Assembly: GCF_018143015.1 (NCBI RefSeq)
Contig: NC_054740.1
Coordinates: 68,674,356 to 68,738,355, forward strand
Source: Lytechinus variegatus
Taxonomy: Eukaryota > Echinodermata > Echinoidea > Temnopleuroida > Toxopneustidae
Direction: 5' to 3'
DNA: 64,000 bases
Below the pieces are notes generated by a model. It saw only the letters and a list, made by a program, of their open reading frames with translations, was not told the origin of the DNA and did no database searches. Numbering within the stretch: the stretch's first letter is position 1; each line of letters begins with the position of its first letter. Shown here piece after piece: positions 1 to 12,500 of the stretch. The position numbers were made by a program, and so were the translations under genes.

Positions 1-361
1 CAAGGAAAGGGTAAACAGAGCTGTATCAATTACCCACTGATGTGACAAATGGGACAGAAATACAAAACAATAGAAAGCACATATATGCGAAGCTCAGCAA
101 GGTCATTCACATTAGGCAAAATAGGCCACTAATCAGCTTAGGACTACGTTTCTAATACATGCAATTTCAACAAACGATCTACATAGCAACAAGGCTGGAC
201 AGAGAATATGACTTGGCAACAGAAACGCGCATCTAACAGAGCAATAACTATCATTCTCCATGTCGGCATCTACCTTGGACTAAATGATCGATCTAACAAT
301 AAAAAGACGACATGGCAGCAGCAGTCATTCAACTCGAAAAAAAAAATATTGTAAAACTTAC

Positions 362-379
362 CAGTTATTGAATTGGATT
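362..379 (-). CDS. Possible DCDC2-like exon 9, 18-bp microexon
   Basis: Acceptor CCCTCTAAATCAG and donor AACTG|GTAAGT enclose 18 bases that keep phase 1 and would add ESNSIT to the tail. The small size makes a chance match quite possible; only the splice motifs and phase support it. Confidence 0.3.
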
Positions 380-713
380 CTGATTTAGAGGGAATTTTAA
401 ATACGATTGAAGAATATTTACAACACTTATCATTCAATAGATATCAGAGGGAAATATTACACGGGGGCTCCTGGCAATTTCGCCCTCCAAAATAATTACT
501 GTAAAAGAAAATAAAAAAAAACAAGAAAATCCCCATTCATTGCAATATCAAAACTTCTCCAATTTTGGCAGATTTTGGGAGTAGATTGTGAAAGTAGCCC
601 CCCCCCCTCTCCAAAAAAGAGAGAAGATTTTTTGCCTGATAGATATATAGAATAAAAGGTCTTAAATTGTTACCCCCAAAGTTTCCAAAACCTGGGGGGA
701 AAGATCATTTGTT

Positions 714-821
714 CACTCATCCTCCAAGTTATGGAATAGCCTCCCCGAAAACATTAAACAGTGCTTGACCTCTGAAACTTTCAAACAATACCTTATTACA
801 TTTCTCTTCAATTCTTCTTAA
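714..821 (+). mobile_element. 3' remnant of a CR1/L2-like LINE
   Basis: Thirty-five codons reading HSSSKLWNSLPENIKQCLTS and on to FLFNSS plus a stop match the common C-terminal end of CR1-type reverse-transcriptase ORFs (LWNSLP motif). A 3' tail with GCGCAATATAAGTATAATTA follows. Upstream is not recognisable, so this is a 5'-truncated dead copy. Confidence 0.65.
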
Positions 822-919
822 TTTCCTTCCTAATTTCTTAAAAAGCGCCTTGAGCACTCCACAGAGTGGATTTGGCGATTTTGGCGCAATATAAGTATAA
901 TTACTATTAGATGCCCTGT

Positions 920-1078
920 GGCCTGTTTCACAAAGAGTCACAACTATGGTTCATGCAACTTTGCCATTACAGCAACTACCATGGTAACAGGACTCGGCAG
1001 CCAATCGAAATGAGTGATTCCACGGTAGTTACAATAGTGGGAAAGTTACAATCGCTTTAAGTCTTCATGAAATGGGTC
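920..1078. mobile_element. MITE with GTTTCA..AAA inverted ends (copy a)
   Basis: The ends are GCCTGTTTCACAAAG and the inverted CTTCATGAAATGGGTC, about 160 bp apart. The internal words AACTACCATGGTAACAGG and CAGCCAATC recur in the copies at 10981, 21703 and 36899, which defines a small non-autonomous family. Confidence 0.5.
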
Positions 1079-1129
1079 AAAGATGTCTATTTCCACATCT
1101 ACTGTAGATGTACATCTATCAAATTGTTA

Positions 1130-1381
1130 ATCTATAATAATAAATCTTATTTACCTAGGGTAGCAACTCTCAGCTGTAAGCTGTTCTTCCAGCGGGCTCT
1201 GCATAACATTTCATGTTATTATTACCCTTCCCAATTCTCATACATTGAGTGCCTGACAAGAAGGCAGAAGGTCCCATTTTAATACATGTAAGTCTTTGGT
1301 ATGACTATGTCAGGGATCGAACCCACGACGTCCCGTTCATGAGGCAGGCGCTCTACCACAGAGCCATCATGTAAATATTAG
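1130..1381 (-). mobile_element. tRNA-derived SINE
   Basis: On the minus strand there is a tRNA-like head with an A-box-like GGTAGAGCG and a perfect B box, GGGTTCGATCCC. A body follows, with a 3' segment rich in TAATAATAA and ending TTATTATTATAG. The tRNA head no longer folds as an intact gene. Confidence 0.6.
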
Positions 1382-1925
1382 TCACAAACCACTGATACTC
1401 ACAATTTCAACCAGTTCTTTTCTACTCGCAAAGACAGCAGCATACATTATGACATTAATCAATCTACATTCATGGAGCACTTGATATCCCATACGCACAT
1501 TCATTGAAAGCACCATGGACATGATGTTTGATGATGTAAATGCTCCCATCTTATGCAAGTCTATTCATTCCTCATCATATTTCTTATTTCCTATATTTAT
1601 CTCTCACGGACTTCAACCATTCATATGTTTGAGGTGGATTTACTCCCACATAAACATGTGGCAAGAGCAAGACAGACTTGGGGGCGTTGCAAGAAAATAT
1701 TTGCCATCAATAGCAAAATTTCAGTTGCATATTTACAAGTGATAGATCAAGTATGATTAAAGAAAATGACTTCATTCTTGATGATGCCAAAAGCAGACCC
1801 TGTGACCAATAGTAAATTTTGCAATTAATTGCATTACTTATGACTGATTCTGGGAACTAAAATTGGCTTGCAATCGATTACAAGTTTCTTGCAACACTCT
1901 CTTGATAATTATTATAATTACATAT

Positions 1926-2033
1926 TTTACCCCGGGTACCCACTTCAGTTCCGAAAACTGTTCTCCCAGCAGGCCCTGCTTAACATGATTATGTTATTAT
2001 TACCCCGGCTTTAGCAAGGCTACCCTTATTAGT
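1926..2033 (-). repeat. SINE body fragment
   Basis: The segment GAAAACTGTTCTCCCAGCAG to TTATTATTACCCC matches the body of the SINE at 1130-1381 in the same orientation but lacks a tRNA head. It lies beside the last firm DCDC2-like exon. Confidence 0.45.
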
Positions 2034-2045
2034 AGCATAACTGAC

Positions 2046-2229
2046 CTTCACTGTAGTCCAGTGGACTCTCTTTCTGCTGATCTCTCTCTCTGCTTCTCTT
2101 CACTATGGTGGGTTTGTGATGGAACACCTCTTCCGCTTCCTTCTGCTCAGGGCTCTTCTCCTTCTTTATCTTTGGTGGGGTTGGCTTGGAGGGCTTCGAC
2201 GGTTTGGAGGGCTTTGATGTTTTCTGTTC
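2046..2229 (-). CDS. DCDC2: DCDC2-like exon 8: charged C-terminal tail
   Basis: The 184-bp exon follows a strong acceptor (GTTTCTTTCAG). It continues the SKPSKP repeats and then becomes strongly charged (KIKKEKSPEQKEAEE). The donor is GTGAAG|GTCAGT in phase 1, so at least one more exon follows. Such disordered charged tails are usual after the DCX domains in this family. Confidence 0.78.
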
Positions 2230-3492
2230 CTGAAAGAAACAGATATTCAATACTGTGACATTCTAATTGTTTAATGGAACAAGGTCAACAAAATTTTTCT
2301 TATTCTTCTTATAGAAGGGGTATGAAATGATGTTTTTGATTATATATATTCTCTTCACAAATAACATCACTTTCAATTTTCTGTTGTTGAAAAAATGGTA
2401 TTTAGTGAATTAATGGCCCAAATTTACAAAGAGGGTTTTGAACCCATAGTTTATGCAGATTTCCTGTATAAAATATGCTTAATCTACCACCTATATAAAA
2501 AAAACTGTCCAATGCTCATGTGAGCTTTCGTCACAATATGCTATTTTATTCATGAGTCCACTATTTAAAACAGTGGACTCATGAATAAAATAGTGTGTGT
2601 ATTCATGGCAACAGGTGTTAATTGGCAAACTGACAAAAATCACATCTTCATAAGTTGTTTTGTTGCATGGCAATGCAGCTCATCTTGACTTACTGTTTGA
2701 GAGGGTTTTGACGCTTTTGATTCTTTGGATGCTTTAGATTCTTTTGATCCTTTGGATAATCTTGTTACTCTTCTCCTGACTTGGGCAGGCCTATGGAAGA
2801 CAAAGAAGATGGAGAGGGACAGGAGTAGGGAGAAAGCAGGAGGCAGAGTAGCAAAGAGTAGATACAGGAGGAAGATCAGGAAGGAGAGGAGGAGCAGAAG
2901 CAGGAGTAGGGGCAGGAGGAAGATTGGGAACAAAGACAGAAGGAAGAATAGGAAGTCCAGGAGTAAGTGAGAAGAAACAAAGTTTAGAAATTCACATTTT
3001 ATACCCAAAAGAATTGATAAAAACAACACTCTTACATGTATATACTGTAGTATTAACTTTAATGTTAAATATCACATGTTTATTTAAGCCACTATACATG
3101 TTCATTGTTTAAATTACTGAAGGTCATTGTTGAAAGTACTGTCAAAGTCACACAAAGAAAATTGGCTCCACACCGATCAAAGATATCATATTATTTCCAA
3201 TGTTAGTGTGGAGTCGGTTCTGTTGAAGTGACTGTAGAATTAACATTAAATTCTACACTAAAACAGTATACATACAAAGATAAACAAAAATAATAAATGG
3301 TAACTGAGAGAGCAATGACTGTCAAAGTTACACTTTTGTATTTAATATAAAATAACTTGATAATAATATTCTAATAATAACAATAATAACAATAACAATA
3401 CTACTACTAATACAAACAATTATTATAATAATAATTATAATAACAATAGTAATAATGATGATAACAATAATAAATGACAAAAAATACAGCTT

Positions 3493-3578
<86 letters not shown>

Positions 3579-6500
3579 GCTACTACTTCTACAACAACAA
3601 CAAATAACTTCTACTACTAACTCTTAATCACACATGTATATAAAATGTCACCAACTATTAAACCTCCCAAAATTAATCACACTACAAAAAGTTTCTTACC
3701 TTGTTATTCTTGGTGATATGATAACACCATCCTTGGGGTATGGCACCTTCTTGAAGGCTTCTTTGCCAGCAGCAACATAGAATTCATGATCTTCAAGTTC
3801 TTCTGGTCCTTGCAACTCCCTGCCGTTAAGTGAAAGTAACCTAGAAATGAAATAATCAGATGGAGATGATGAGACTATGGCAAAAAGAGGGTTAAAAAAA
3901 TGCACACAAATACGATATCAATTGAAAAACTTAGAGTTTACAAATAAGAATTTACATGGAGGGATAGAAAGAGACACGATGAGAAATAACAAAGAAAATA
4001 GAAATAAAAGGAGAAAGGACAAAGAGGGAGAGAAGATATAACACTGAAGCGATACTTGATATTTAAAACACCTATCAGTATTCCCTACAATAACTCCTCC
4101 CTAGAACAAGAATAATCATTTAAACAAAACAATAATATTCAAAGGGTGTAATAGTCATTCAAAGTTTTCTTATGTTTTCTAAAATTAGATTTGTGTATTT
4201 CATAATACATAATGCCTATCAAAGTTGCTCCCTTACTAATTCTAATTCAAACTATAAACCCCACTAAAGCACCTTTTTTTTCCTGAGATATAACAGATGG
4301 AGTTACTTATTAATAACCTTTATTCATCCCTGCACATTGGATTTATTTTTATGTTTTTTTTTCAATTCTTACTGCGGCCCATGTTATCTTGTGGGTCCTA
4401 TGGCCTCTCATGATAATGAACGTTTGTGGAAAATGTGTTATAAAATGAATGGATTATAATTCACTCTTTACTTTAATAAATCGACCTATTTAATTAATAA
4501 TGGATTCAAAAATCTGAAAGCAAAGTAAGTACAAAAGTTGTGCCTTCTCCCATGCAGGCAAGACAACGCCCATTACTAAATTCCTTTTTACCATTTATTT
4601 TTTCTTCCACTATACTGTTTACCCCATTGTCTTGGCAACGGATTAATAAGAAATGAGAGAGTGAATACCAAATTGCCCTTGTGATATAATTAGCTGCTTC
4701 AATCATAGCAACTACAACAGTCGAGAACTACTGCAAAGAAAAATGGAAGGAGGTGAAACAGCCCTCATGCAAGAATCATTTTCAATAGCACTTTAGGGTT
4801 CCCATTCAAATGGCTCCGCTGAGCAGGTGGACGGAACTTCCGTTCTAAGGAACCTACGCGGGGTGACTTGTGGGGGGAAAAGGCAGGATGACCTAGGTGC
4901 GAGGCAATCATCCAGTTTGTGTGCGAGATGTGGCACATTCACCACTCCCCAGCCCCGCACCAGCTGATCAAACCAATTTTCTATTTTCTATCATTTTCCT
5001 TCCTTTTCTAACTCCTCTAGTGTTAAATCTGGGTTATAAATTCCCTATGGAATTTTGCTCATTGATATCATCTTACAGTAACATATATCCTTTTTAAAGA
5101 AATGAAACAAGTCATGAATAAACAAGATTTATATATAGACAGGGAGAGAGAGACCGAGAGACAGAGACAGTGACAGAGAAAGAAAGAAGAAGATGAGGAT
5201 CTAAATCATACTTAAGGTGCAAATTTGACAAGACATCAGAAAAATAATCTTTGATATACATTATGTATCCACACAAATATAACAATGAGGTAAAGGAAAA
5301 AAGGGTAATGTAGGGGACTTTTGATAGCATCCATGGGAATAAATATCTTTGTAAAACACTGCTTTATCAAGCAAAATTTATGAAAATTCAAAACTAGAAA
5401 AATGTATATGTTTGCACTTTAAATGGAACATCTTTAATTAATGTTAGATGAGATGAAAAGCATGTTAAAGTTGCAACTGCATCAAATTATGTTTAAATTG
5501 ACTTTCTACTAAGAATAAAATGCTTACTTCCAAACAACTCCTGTCATCATATTGACCTTCCGCGTGACCTCGTTTAAGACCACATCATAGTTTTTTAGCA
5601 TGAACTTGGTGAAGAGGATTTTGATAGCTGGATTGTTGGCATCTCCATTCCGAAACACGCTGTATGATGAGGAGGAAAAGAACATACATGTAGATGTTTA
5701 TAATCATTTTCATAAATTTTGTTCCTTCCTTCCATCCATCCATTCATCCCTCTACCTACCCATCTATCTATCTATCAATCTATCTATCTATCTCTATTCA
5801 TCCATGATACATCCATCCATCCATCCATCCATTCATTCATTCATTCATTCAATCACTCAATTATTTATCCATAAAATACATCCATCCATTCGTTCAAATT
5901 TTATGTAAATAATTCATTTACACAAATAATACCTCAAAATGTATGACAATCTGTGTTCATTGAAATAGAGATATCGGGGGGTGGGGGGAGGCAGTTAAAT
6001 GTATTGCTGTACACATGCGTGACCAAATTACTTCCAAACAACCCCAAAGGAGTTTTTCTCTGTGTGCAAAATAACCCCCTAAACAAGTTGTCACCAGAAT
6101 GACCCCGGGGAAAAAGCTTGGGAAAAAACATAACCTAAACAACTTTGGCTAATCTTTATATAAAAAAAAGCTTTGGAAGAAAAAATACCCTAAATACGTT
6201 TGACCATATGATTGACAAGTCTTTAAAAAACCACCCTTTTTCTGGAAAATCTGTGTTTTTGATACCCTTAACCAGTGAATGCGTGGCCCGCGTCCACAAC
6301 TGAAAAAACCCACCCCTTTAAACATGTTTTTTGGTCACGCATGTGTACAGCAATATATTTGACTGCCCCCCCCCCCCCCCCGGAAAGATATATGATTAAT
6401 GTACTTACTAGATGACTTTGCTTCCAATGGATACGGCTGCTCTTTTACACCTTGCTGAAACTTTGAGTCTACTGTGTTGAACTGGTTTGATGATGGGTGG

Positions 6501-9500
6501 AAGCTGCATATGAAAGAACAAAACAGACAATATTTGCAATAATTAAATGACTTTCAAGCCCATCTTTTTAGGCTTCTATTTAAACACAACTTGCAAACGT
6601 TAAGCTACATAAGCAGATGGTCCTTCTACAATGTCCATTGGAACAGAATAAAAGGTTCCATGACTGGAAAACTGACATACATGTAAAACTATACATAATA
6701 ATATCCAGTGTAGAAACTATTAAAGAAGGTATATATTCTACTGCGCTATCTGAAACTCTTGATATGCTTGTTATATATTAAAAAGATTTCTATTGAGTTT
6801 TGATTTGATGTCATTTTGGGATGGTGTTTTCCTGACTTATTATGCTGATCATGAAATCAATAAAATATTTTAATTATTAAAAAAATATGTGTTATGTATG
6901 TATGTACGTATGTATTTTGTTTCTGTTTAAACTATTGATTAAATAAAATCAAAGTTTTCAATATACCAACTTGATTATAACAATAAACTGATAAGACAAA
7001 TTACTAAACATACATGTAGATCTACATACCGGTACAGTATTTCTTTATTAAGCATTCAATACTTTACCATTGAATAAAGATGGACTTCAGAACCTTTTCA
7101 TAGACTTTTGCACAAAATGGGGGAAACGTTAAAAAAACACATGTGTTTCTGATCATAAATAACCCAAACAATCCCACACGAAGTAAAATATAATTCAAAT
7201 TTTCAGAGAGAACGACTTAAGAAATGTAAACATTTATAAAAACCTTAAATACAGGGTAAACAAAACTACACTACAGTAGATCCATCACAAAATGATAAAC
7301 AAATACGTGTTAACGACATCAACAAACTACATACTTCTTCATTACAGTACATCAACATGTAGATTCTTAAAATTAGCACACATCAAAAGCTTCCCATCTC
7401 CTATATATCCAAGTCAATTCATCAGTTAATCTCTAATTCTCTTAGCTATTCTTAGAGTGCTCATTAAGGCTGCAATTGTCATCCTTATCAGCAATCATAC
7501 TAGCACTGTCCAGTGTCAAGCCCATCTGCTCAATAATTCACTGGATAATTGCCAATTAATTTACCTATTAACCACCGACCGAGACCCGGCCAACTTATTA
7601 TTTGCATTTCTATCACCTATCAGCTATGAGCATTTTTCCTTTTTTTCTTTCTTGTTTATAACAAAATGTCTATTCATATGAAGAGAAAAAATATATACCA
7701 CTTTGTAAATCTGTATACATGTGCAATGCCAGAACAATATGAAAACAAACAAATTATACACATACGTATGAGAGAATGAATTAATGCATGAATTAAGGGA
7801 GCTGAAATGCAAAAAAAAATAATAAAAATAAAATAAAGAATTAATTAAAGAAATGATGATTAAGGACAACAATTTTCCTTTTACTAGTAAATCAAAGTAG
7901 AAAATCTATTTTGGTTCTTTACTTTTTAAAACTCACTGAATTTGATGTACCTTTGCGAAATGGAATTCAGGTATTTGTTGTGTATATTTTCACTGAAAAC
8001 CCCCCACAAAATTAAAATTTTAGAACTAGCTTGAAATGGAATTACACGTTTTCAAAAACGGAAAAAACATTTTATTAAAACAGCAATTCACTGTCCCAAT
8101 AAATGTGACTGAAAGCTCAAAATGGGCCTATTGGAGAAGACTCAGTTTCAATCCAGTAGTTCATCATCTCAATATAATATGCCACTTTTAAAAAAACTTT
8201 AAAAAACCTAAACCTTTCAAAAGAAGATGTACATGTATCATCTGCACATCAAGTTCAGGGACAGAGACCTTGCCCCTATCAACAATTAAACCACCTGCCA
8301 TTCTGATCCTTTCAATAGGTTAATTCCAATAGGGTATAGAGCTATAATTCAAAGTTTGTTGTTACTTTATGCTTATTTTCATTTTTTTTCCAAATCAATT
8401 CATAGATAAACAAATGAGCTGACTTTGTTTTATATATTCATTTCTATCTGGACCCTACATGTACCTCCATCCCTCCATTCACAAATCACATATTGTTGTT
8501 TATGGAAATAATTAAAAAATATAAATGTGACAATTCTCATAATTGGTCAGATAATTTATCAAATGTGTCAAAAGATCAGAAAGGCAAAGACATAATTATT
8601 CTGTAACACCACCTGCTGGAAGGCTAATTTTGAACATACAATCGGTGCATGTATGTATGAAATTGAAATAGCCATATAAACCAAGTGCTAGATACAAATA
8701 TTTAATTGATTTTAGACTATGTACATGTAGATTATCTTTTTATCTATTTCAGAGAAAGACTCTCTATTCAGTAGGTTAAAATAGTCAACATTAAAGAATA
8801 CTCTTTTACACCTACATGTACATCTATAAATATAGCTAAATTCGATGAAAAGTCATGAACAACAGAACAGAGGCATGCCCTACCATTGCTTTTCTTGAAG
8901 CAGAGCACATATCTGTTGAGTGTAGTCATGTCAACAAAAACGAAATATCTGTACATGTACATTACCTATTATTACTAATGACTGGAATCATAATGTGGTT
9001 GCTAAGCCTATCATTAAAATGATTAATTACACTTAGCATCAACAAATTTCAGGTGCCAGCTCATGTGTTCTTTCTACGTTTATCTGTTTTGTTATCATCA
9101 AAACCACATTATTATATATTGCAATCATCCTAATTGAAATGAAGTCATATTTGTAGCATTCATATGGCCTTCAATACCATATTCAATTTTAATTTATCAG
9201 TGCTAATGCTGGTCTTTGCAGGATGCCGAGTTTGATATATCAAATGTACACATACATGTACGTACATTTACACCTGTAATTTTATCCTATACGACTCCAA
9301 AACCATAAGAATTACCAACTTATCTGTCTTTACTGTACATGTAATACAGAAAAACTTGAAGAAGAACTCAATAAAGAATGAGAAAAAAAGAGGGAAAGTT
9401 ACCTTTCTTTATCAACTTGCACTTACATGGAGACTTACAGAAAAGCTATCTCAGGCAATACACTGCTGACATTTATGGGAATATTGATTGATTATTGATC

Positions 9501-12500
9501 TAATAATTGATTAACTACTGCTCAATGAAATCCATATAAACAGTCAAGCCTTGAATAAAGTTGGAATAAAATATTTATTGATATCAATTTCAATTGTGAT
9601 GCATTTTTCTGCTTAATAACACAACAATAAAATGCTTTCTCAGCCAGAATGCAATATTGATTTTAAAAAGGACGGTTTGATTTATCTCAAGCTTTGATAG
9701 TAGAGTGTAAACAGAATGAAAAGATCTAATCATGTGAGAATAATAATTTTTCCAATTTGTAATTTGTCAGTACTCAGCAATAACTTTTTAAGCAATAATC
9801 AGGGGCGGTATTTTGAACATTGTCTTTTCTCAGAGATAAGACAGAATTGGTATTCTGGTGGATGTCATAACTTATGTCATAAATTTTGTCTCTCCTCTTT
9901 AGCACACACCAAAATCACATGATTCAAAACCACATGATCCCAGCAAAAGATGATAACATTTATGACAGGGTCTAGCTGTTATAAATTTTGTAATTTCTTT
10001 CAGTACCATAGTTTCTTGATACCATGTAAACTATGTCAATCACATATTATTATTATATTATTATTTAGATTTAATAGATTGTTGTATAAGTTTCATTCAT
10101 CATCCATGACTATTTTCAGATTTTTTTTTCATACTACAAGTTGTTGGGCAATAGATATTAATTCCTCTTTTTATCTGTTTTTCCTTTTTTCAATCTCTCT
10201 CTCTCTCTCTAAAGTCTAAAGATCCTTCTGAGCTTGATGTCTCTCTTTGCAATTAAGCGCACCAATATGTGTGCAGTTGTGTGATGCCAACTCTTATATT
10301 GAGAATACACCTTATGAGCACCAGGCCTAACTATTGGTTAGAAGGGCTCCAACTCAGATTTAACTGTGATTTTGATTAGTTTGCTTCCGAAAAGATGCAG
10401 GGAAATATGAAAGGGAAAACACAATGTTCAGAAGACAGGTTCGTGACAATCATAGCGATTTCAGAGAGAATGAGAAACTCTATTACAAAAGTATATGACA
10501 GTGTTCCAGCATACTACCCACGGTCATTAAAATATTTGGAATGAAGAATCTATTACAAGATTAAAACAAAACATAACAACAAAGTGATTGATGAGTACAG
10601 TGTAGATTACTGTACGTGTACATTGTTGAGAACATTATTGGAATAGCATTACAGAGTATCCAGGCAACAGAGTATCAGTTTAATATTAAACAGGTTTGTT
10701 CTATATGCACACATGCATATGTCACATTGTGTTTGTACAATTTGCAATTCATTTTCAGTCAGAAAGTGAAAAAGCGCATCGTGTTCAAAAACTTACGCTA
10801 CCTTGACCTTGTTTTCCATCCCCTGGTGCAAATGACTTGATACTTTATTGGTTTTGTTTAGTCTTTGCGACAATTTTTTTTAAACAGGCCTACATACATG
10901 TAGAAATGACAATTATTGACTGAGTTTCAATCATAAAACATGGTACAAGATTCATTTCCTGAAAACAAACTAAATCAGAAGCCCATAAAGTGTCAAAAGG
11001 GAACTCTGCCTTTATGGCCACTACCATAGTAACTGGGATTATCAGCCAATCACAAAATAGCATGCTGATAACAATAACACCAGTTACCATACATCATTAT
11101 AACACTTTATGAAACAGGCCCCTTGTAGCAAACAAATAAAATAGAATGAAAATGTAAGAATGTATGTAAGCAGCAGTCCCAGAGATTATTTCTCTTTCAT
11201 CAAGACTCATGTGTTTTTCACAATCCATAACCAAGGTACACCATGTTATTCTTAGCACCCATATAACTTAAAGATCAATAATGGTACAAAGAGGCATAGC
11301 AAGCTGCAGCAATCAGGGTATTATGGCTATATAAGAGAAAAAAAGACAATGCTGGGAGAGAAGTGGGTTCATTCAAAATAATGGGAGGAGGAGGAAAAAA
11401 TCAATAACACCTTAGTGACCAAGATACTACGGGGGTGTAATGGGGTTAACAATGCTAACCGGTCCCTGTACTGTTACAGACTGGCCAGCTCATGACTTGA
11501 GGGGAAGCTTTTTTCCCCCAACCTATTCCCCTTTTCCAAATTTCTTTTTCTTTAATAATATGCTATTCTCTCTTTTTACCCCCCACAATATGTGCACAAT
11601 GTATTCTTTGTACCTGCACTGTTTCTTTCCATGTCCTTTTCTTCCACAACATTGAACATCTATTCTTATGCCATATTCTTTAATGCTGAATTCTTTTTTT
11701 TCTTACACATGTACCTCTATCTCTCTCTCTTCTCAATTTCTTGCCATTTCTTGTCATTACTTATGTCATCCCCCCTCTCATGTTCATCATACTATCATTT
11801 TTTTCAATTACCTTCTATCTTATGCCAATCTCCCTTTTTTCGTAATTTATTTTTCTATGTTAGGATATTCTCATCAAGGTAAAGGTATTTTCTTACTAAA
11901 GTCAATTTTTAAGTCATCCTTCCACCTCCTTTTAATTTGTGTGTCCTGAAATACTCTGCAGGTTTTTATGAAAAATGGTTCAACAAAAATGTGTGTAGAA
12001 CTGCAGCCAAAGTCTACAGGATAGTACATGTATGTGGAGGTGAATGTAGGTCAAAATTTACAAATATTCTTTCAGGGGCCACTTTACACATTCTACGCCT
12101 GAACATTGAATAAGCATTAACATTGCAAAGACTGGGATTTTTCTTTTATCATTTCGGGGGTGAAATCCCCCAGAGTCCCTGTGTATCCCCCCCCCCCCCT
12201 TTTGAATATCCTTGAACAACAAAATATCCAGAATCCTTAGTTCCTTACACACTCAAGGTGGGTTTTGAACCACAGATGTATCATGTTCATGTACATGTAT
12301 TTGCTTTAATACATAAATGTGCATCTGCTATTCTGCTTCATTAATAATATCAAATGTACTCGTTCAATTACACCTCCAATACTTTACAATTTGCAATATT
12401 ATTTTGTTTTATGTGAAAGTTTGATGCATCTTTGATATGGCATTTTGGCCCCAGTACTGGAAAAATGCAGTATGTATACCCAAGTTAAGTTTGAATAAAA

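Noticed and set aside
2640..3029. 129-codon minus-strand frame with a Leu-rich start
   Set aside because: The leucine-rich part is the complement of an AGG/GAA-rich low-complexity intron stretch; only 2694-2775 is a real exon (DCDC2-like).
5600..5908. 102-codon plus-strand frame with IHPSIHPSIH repeats
   Set aside because: Translation of a CCAT/CATT microsatellite antisense to DCDC2-like exon 5.
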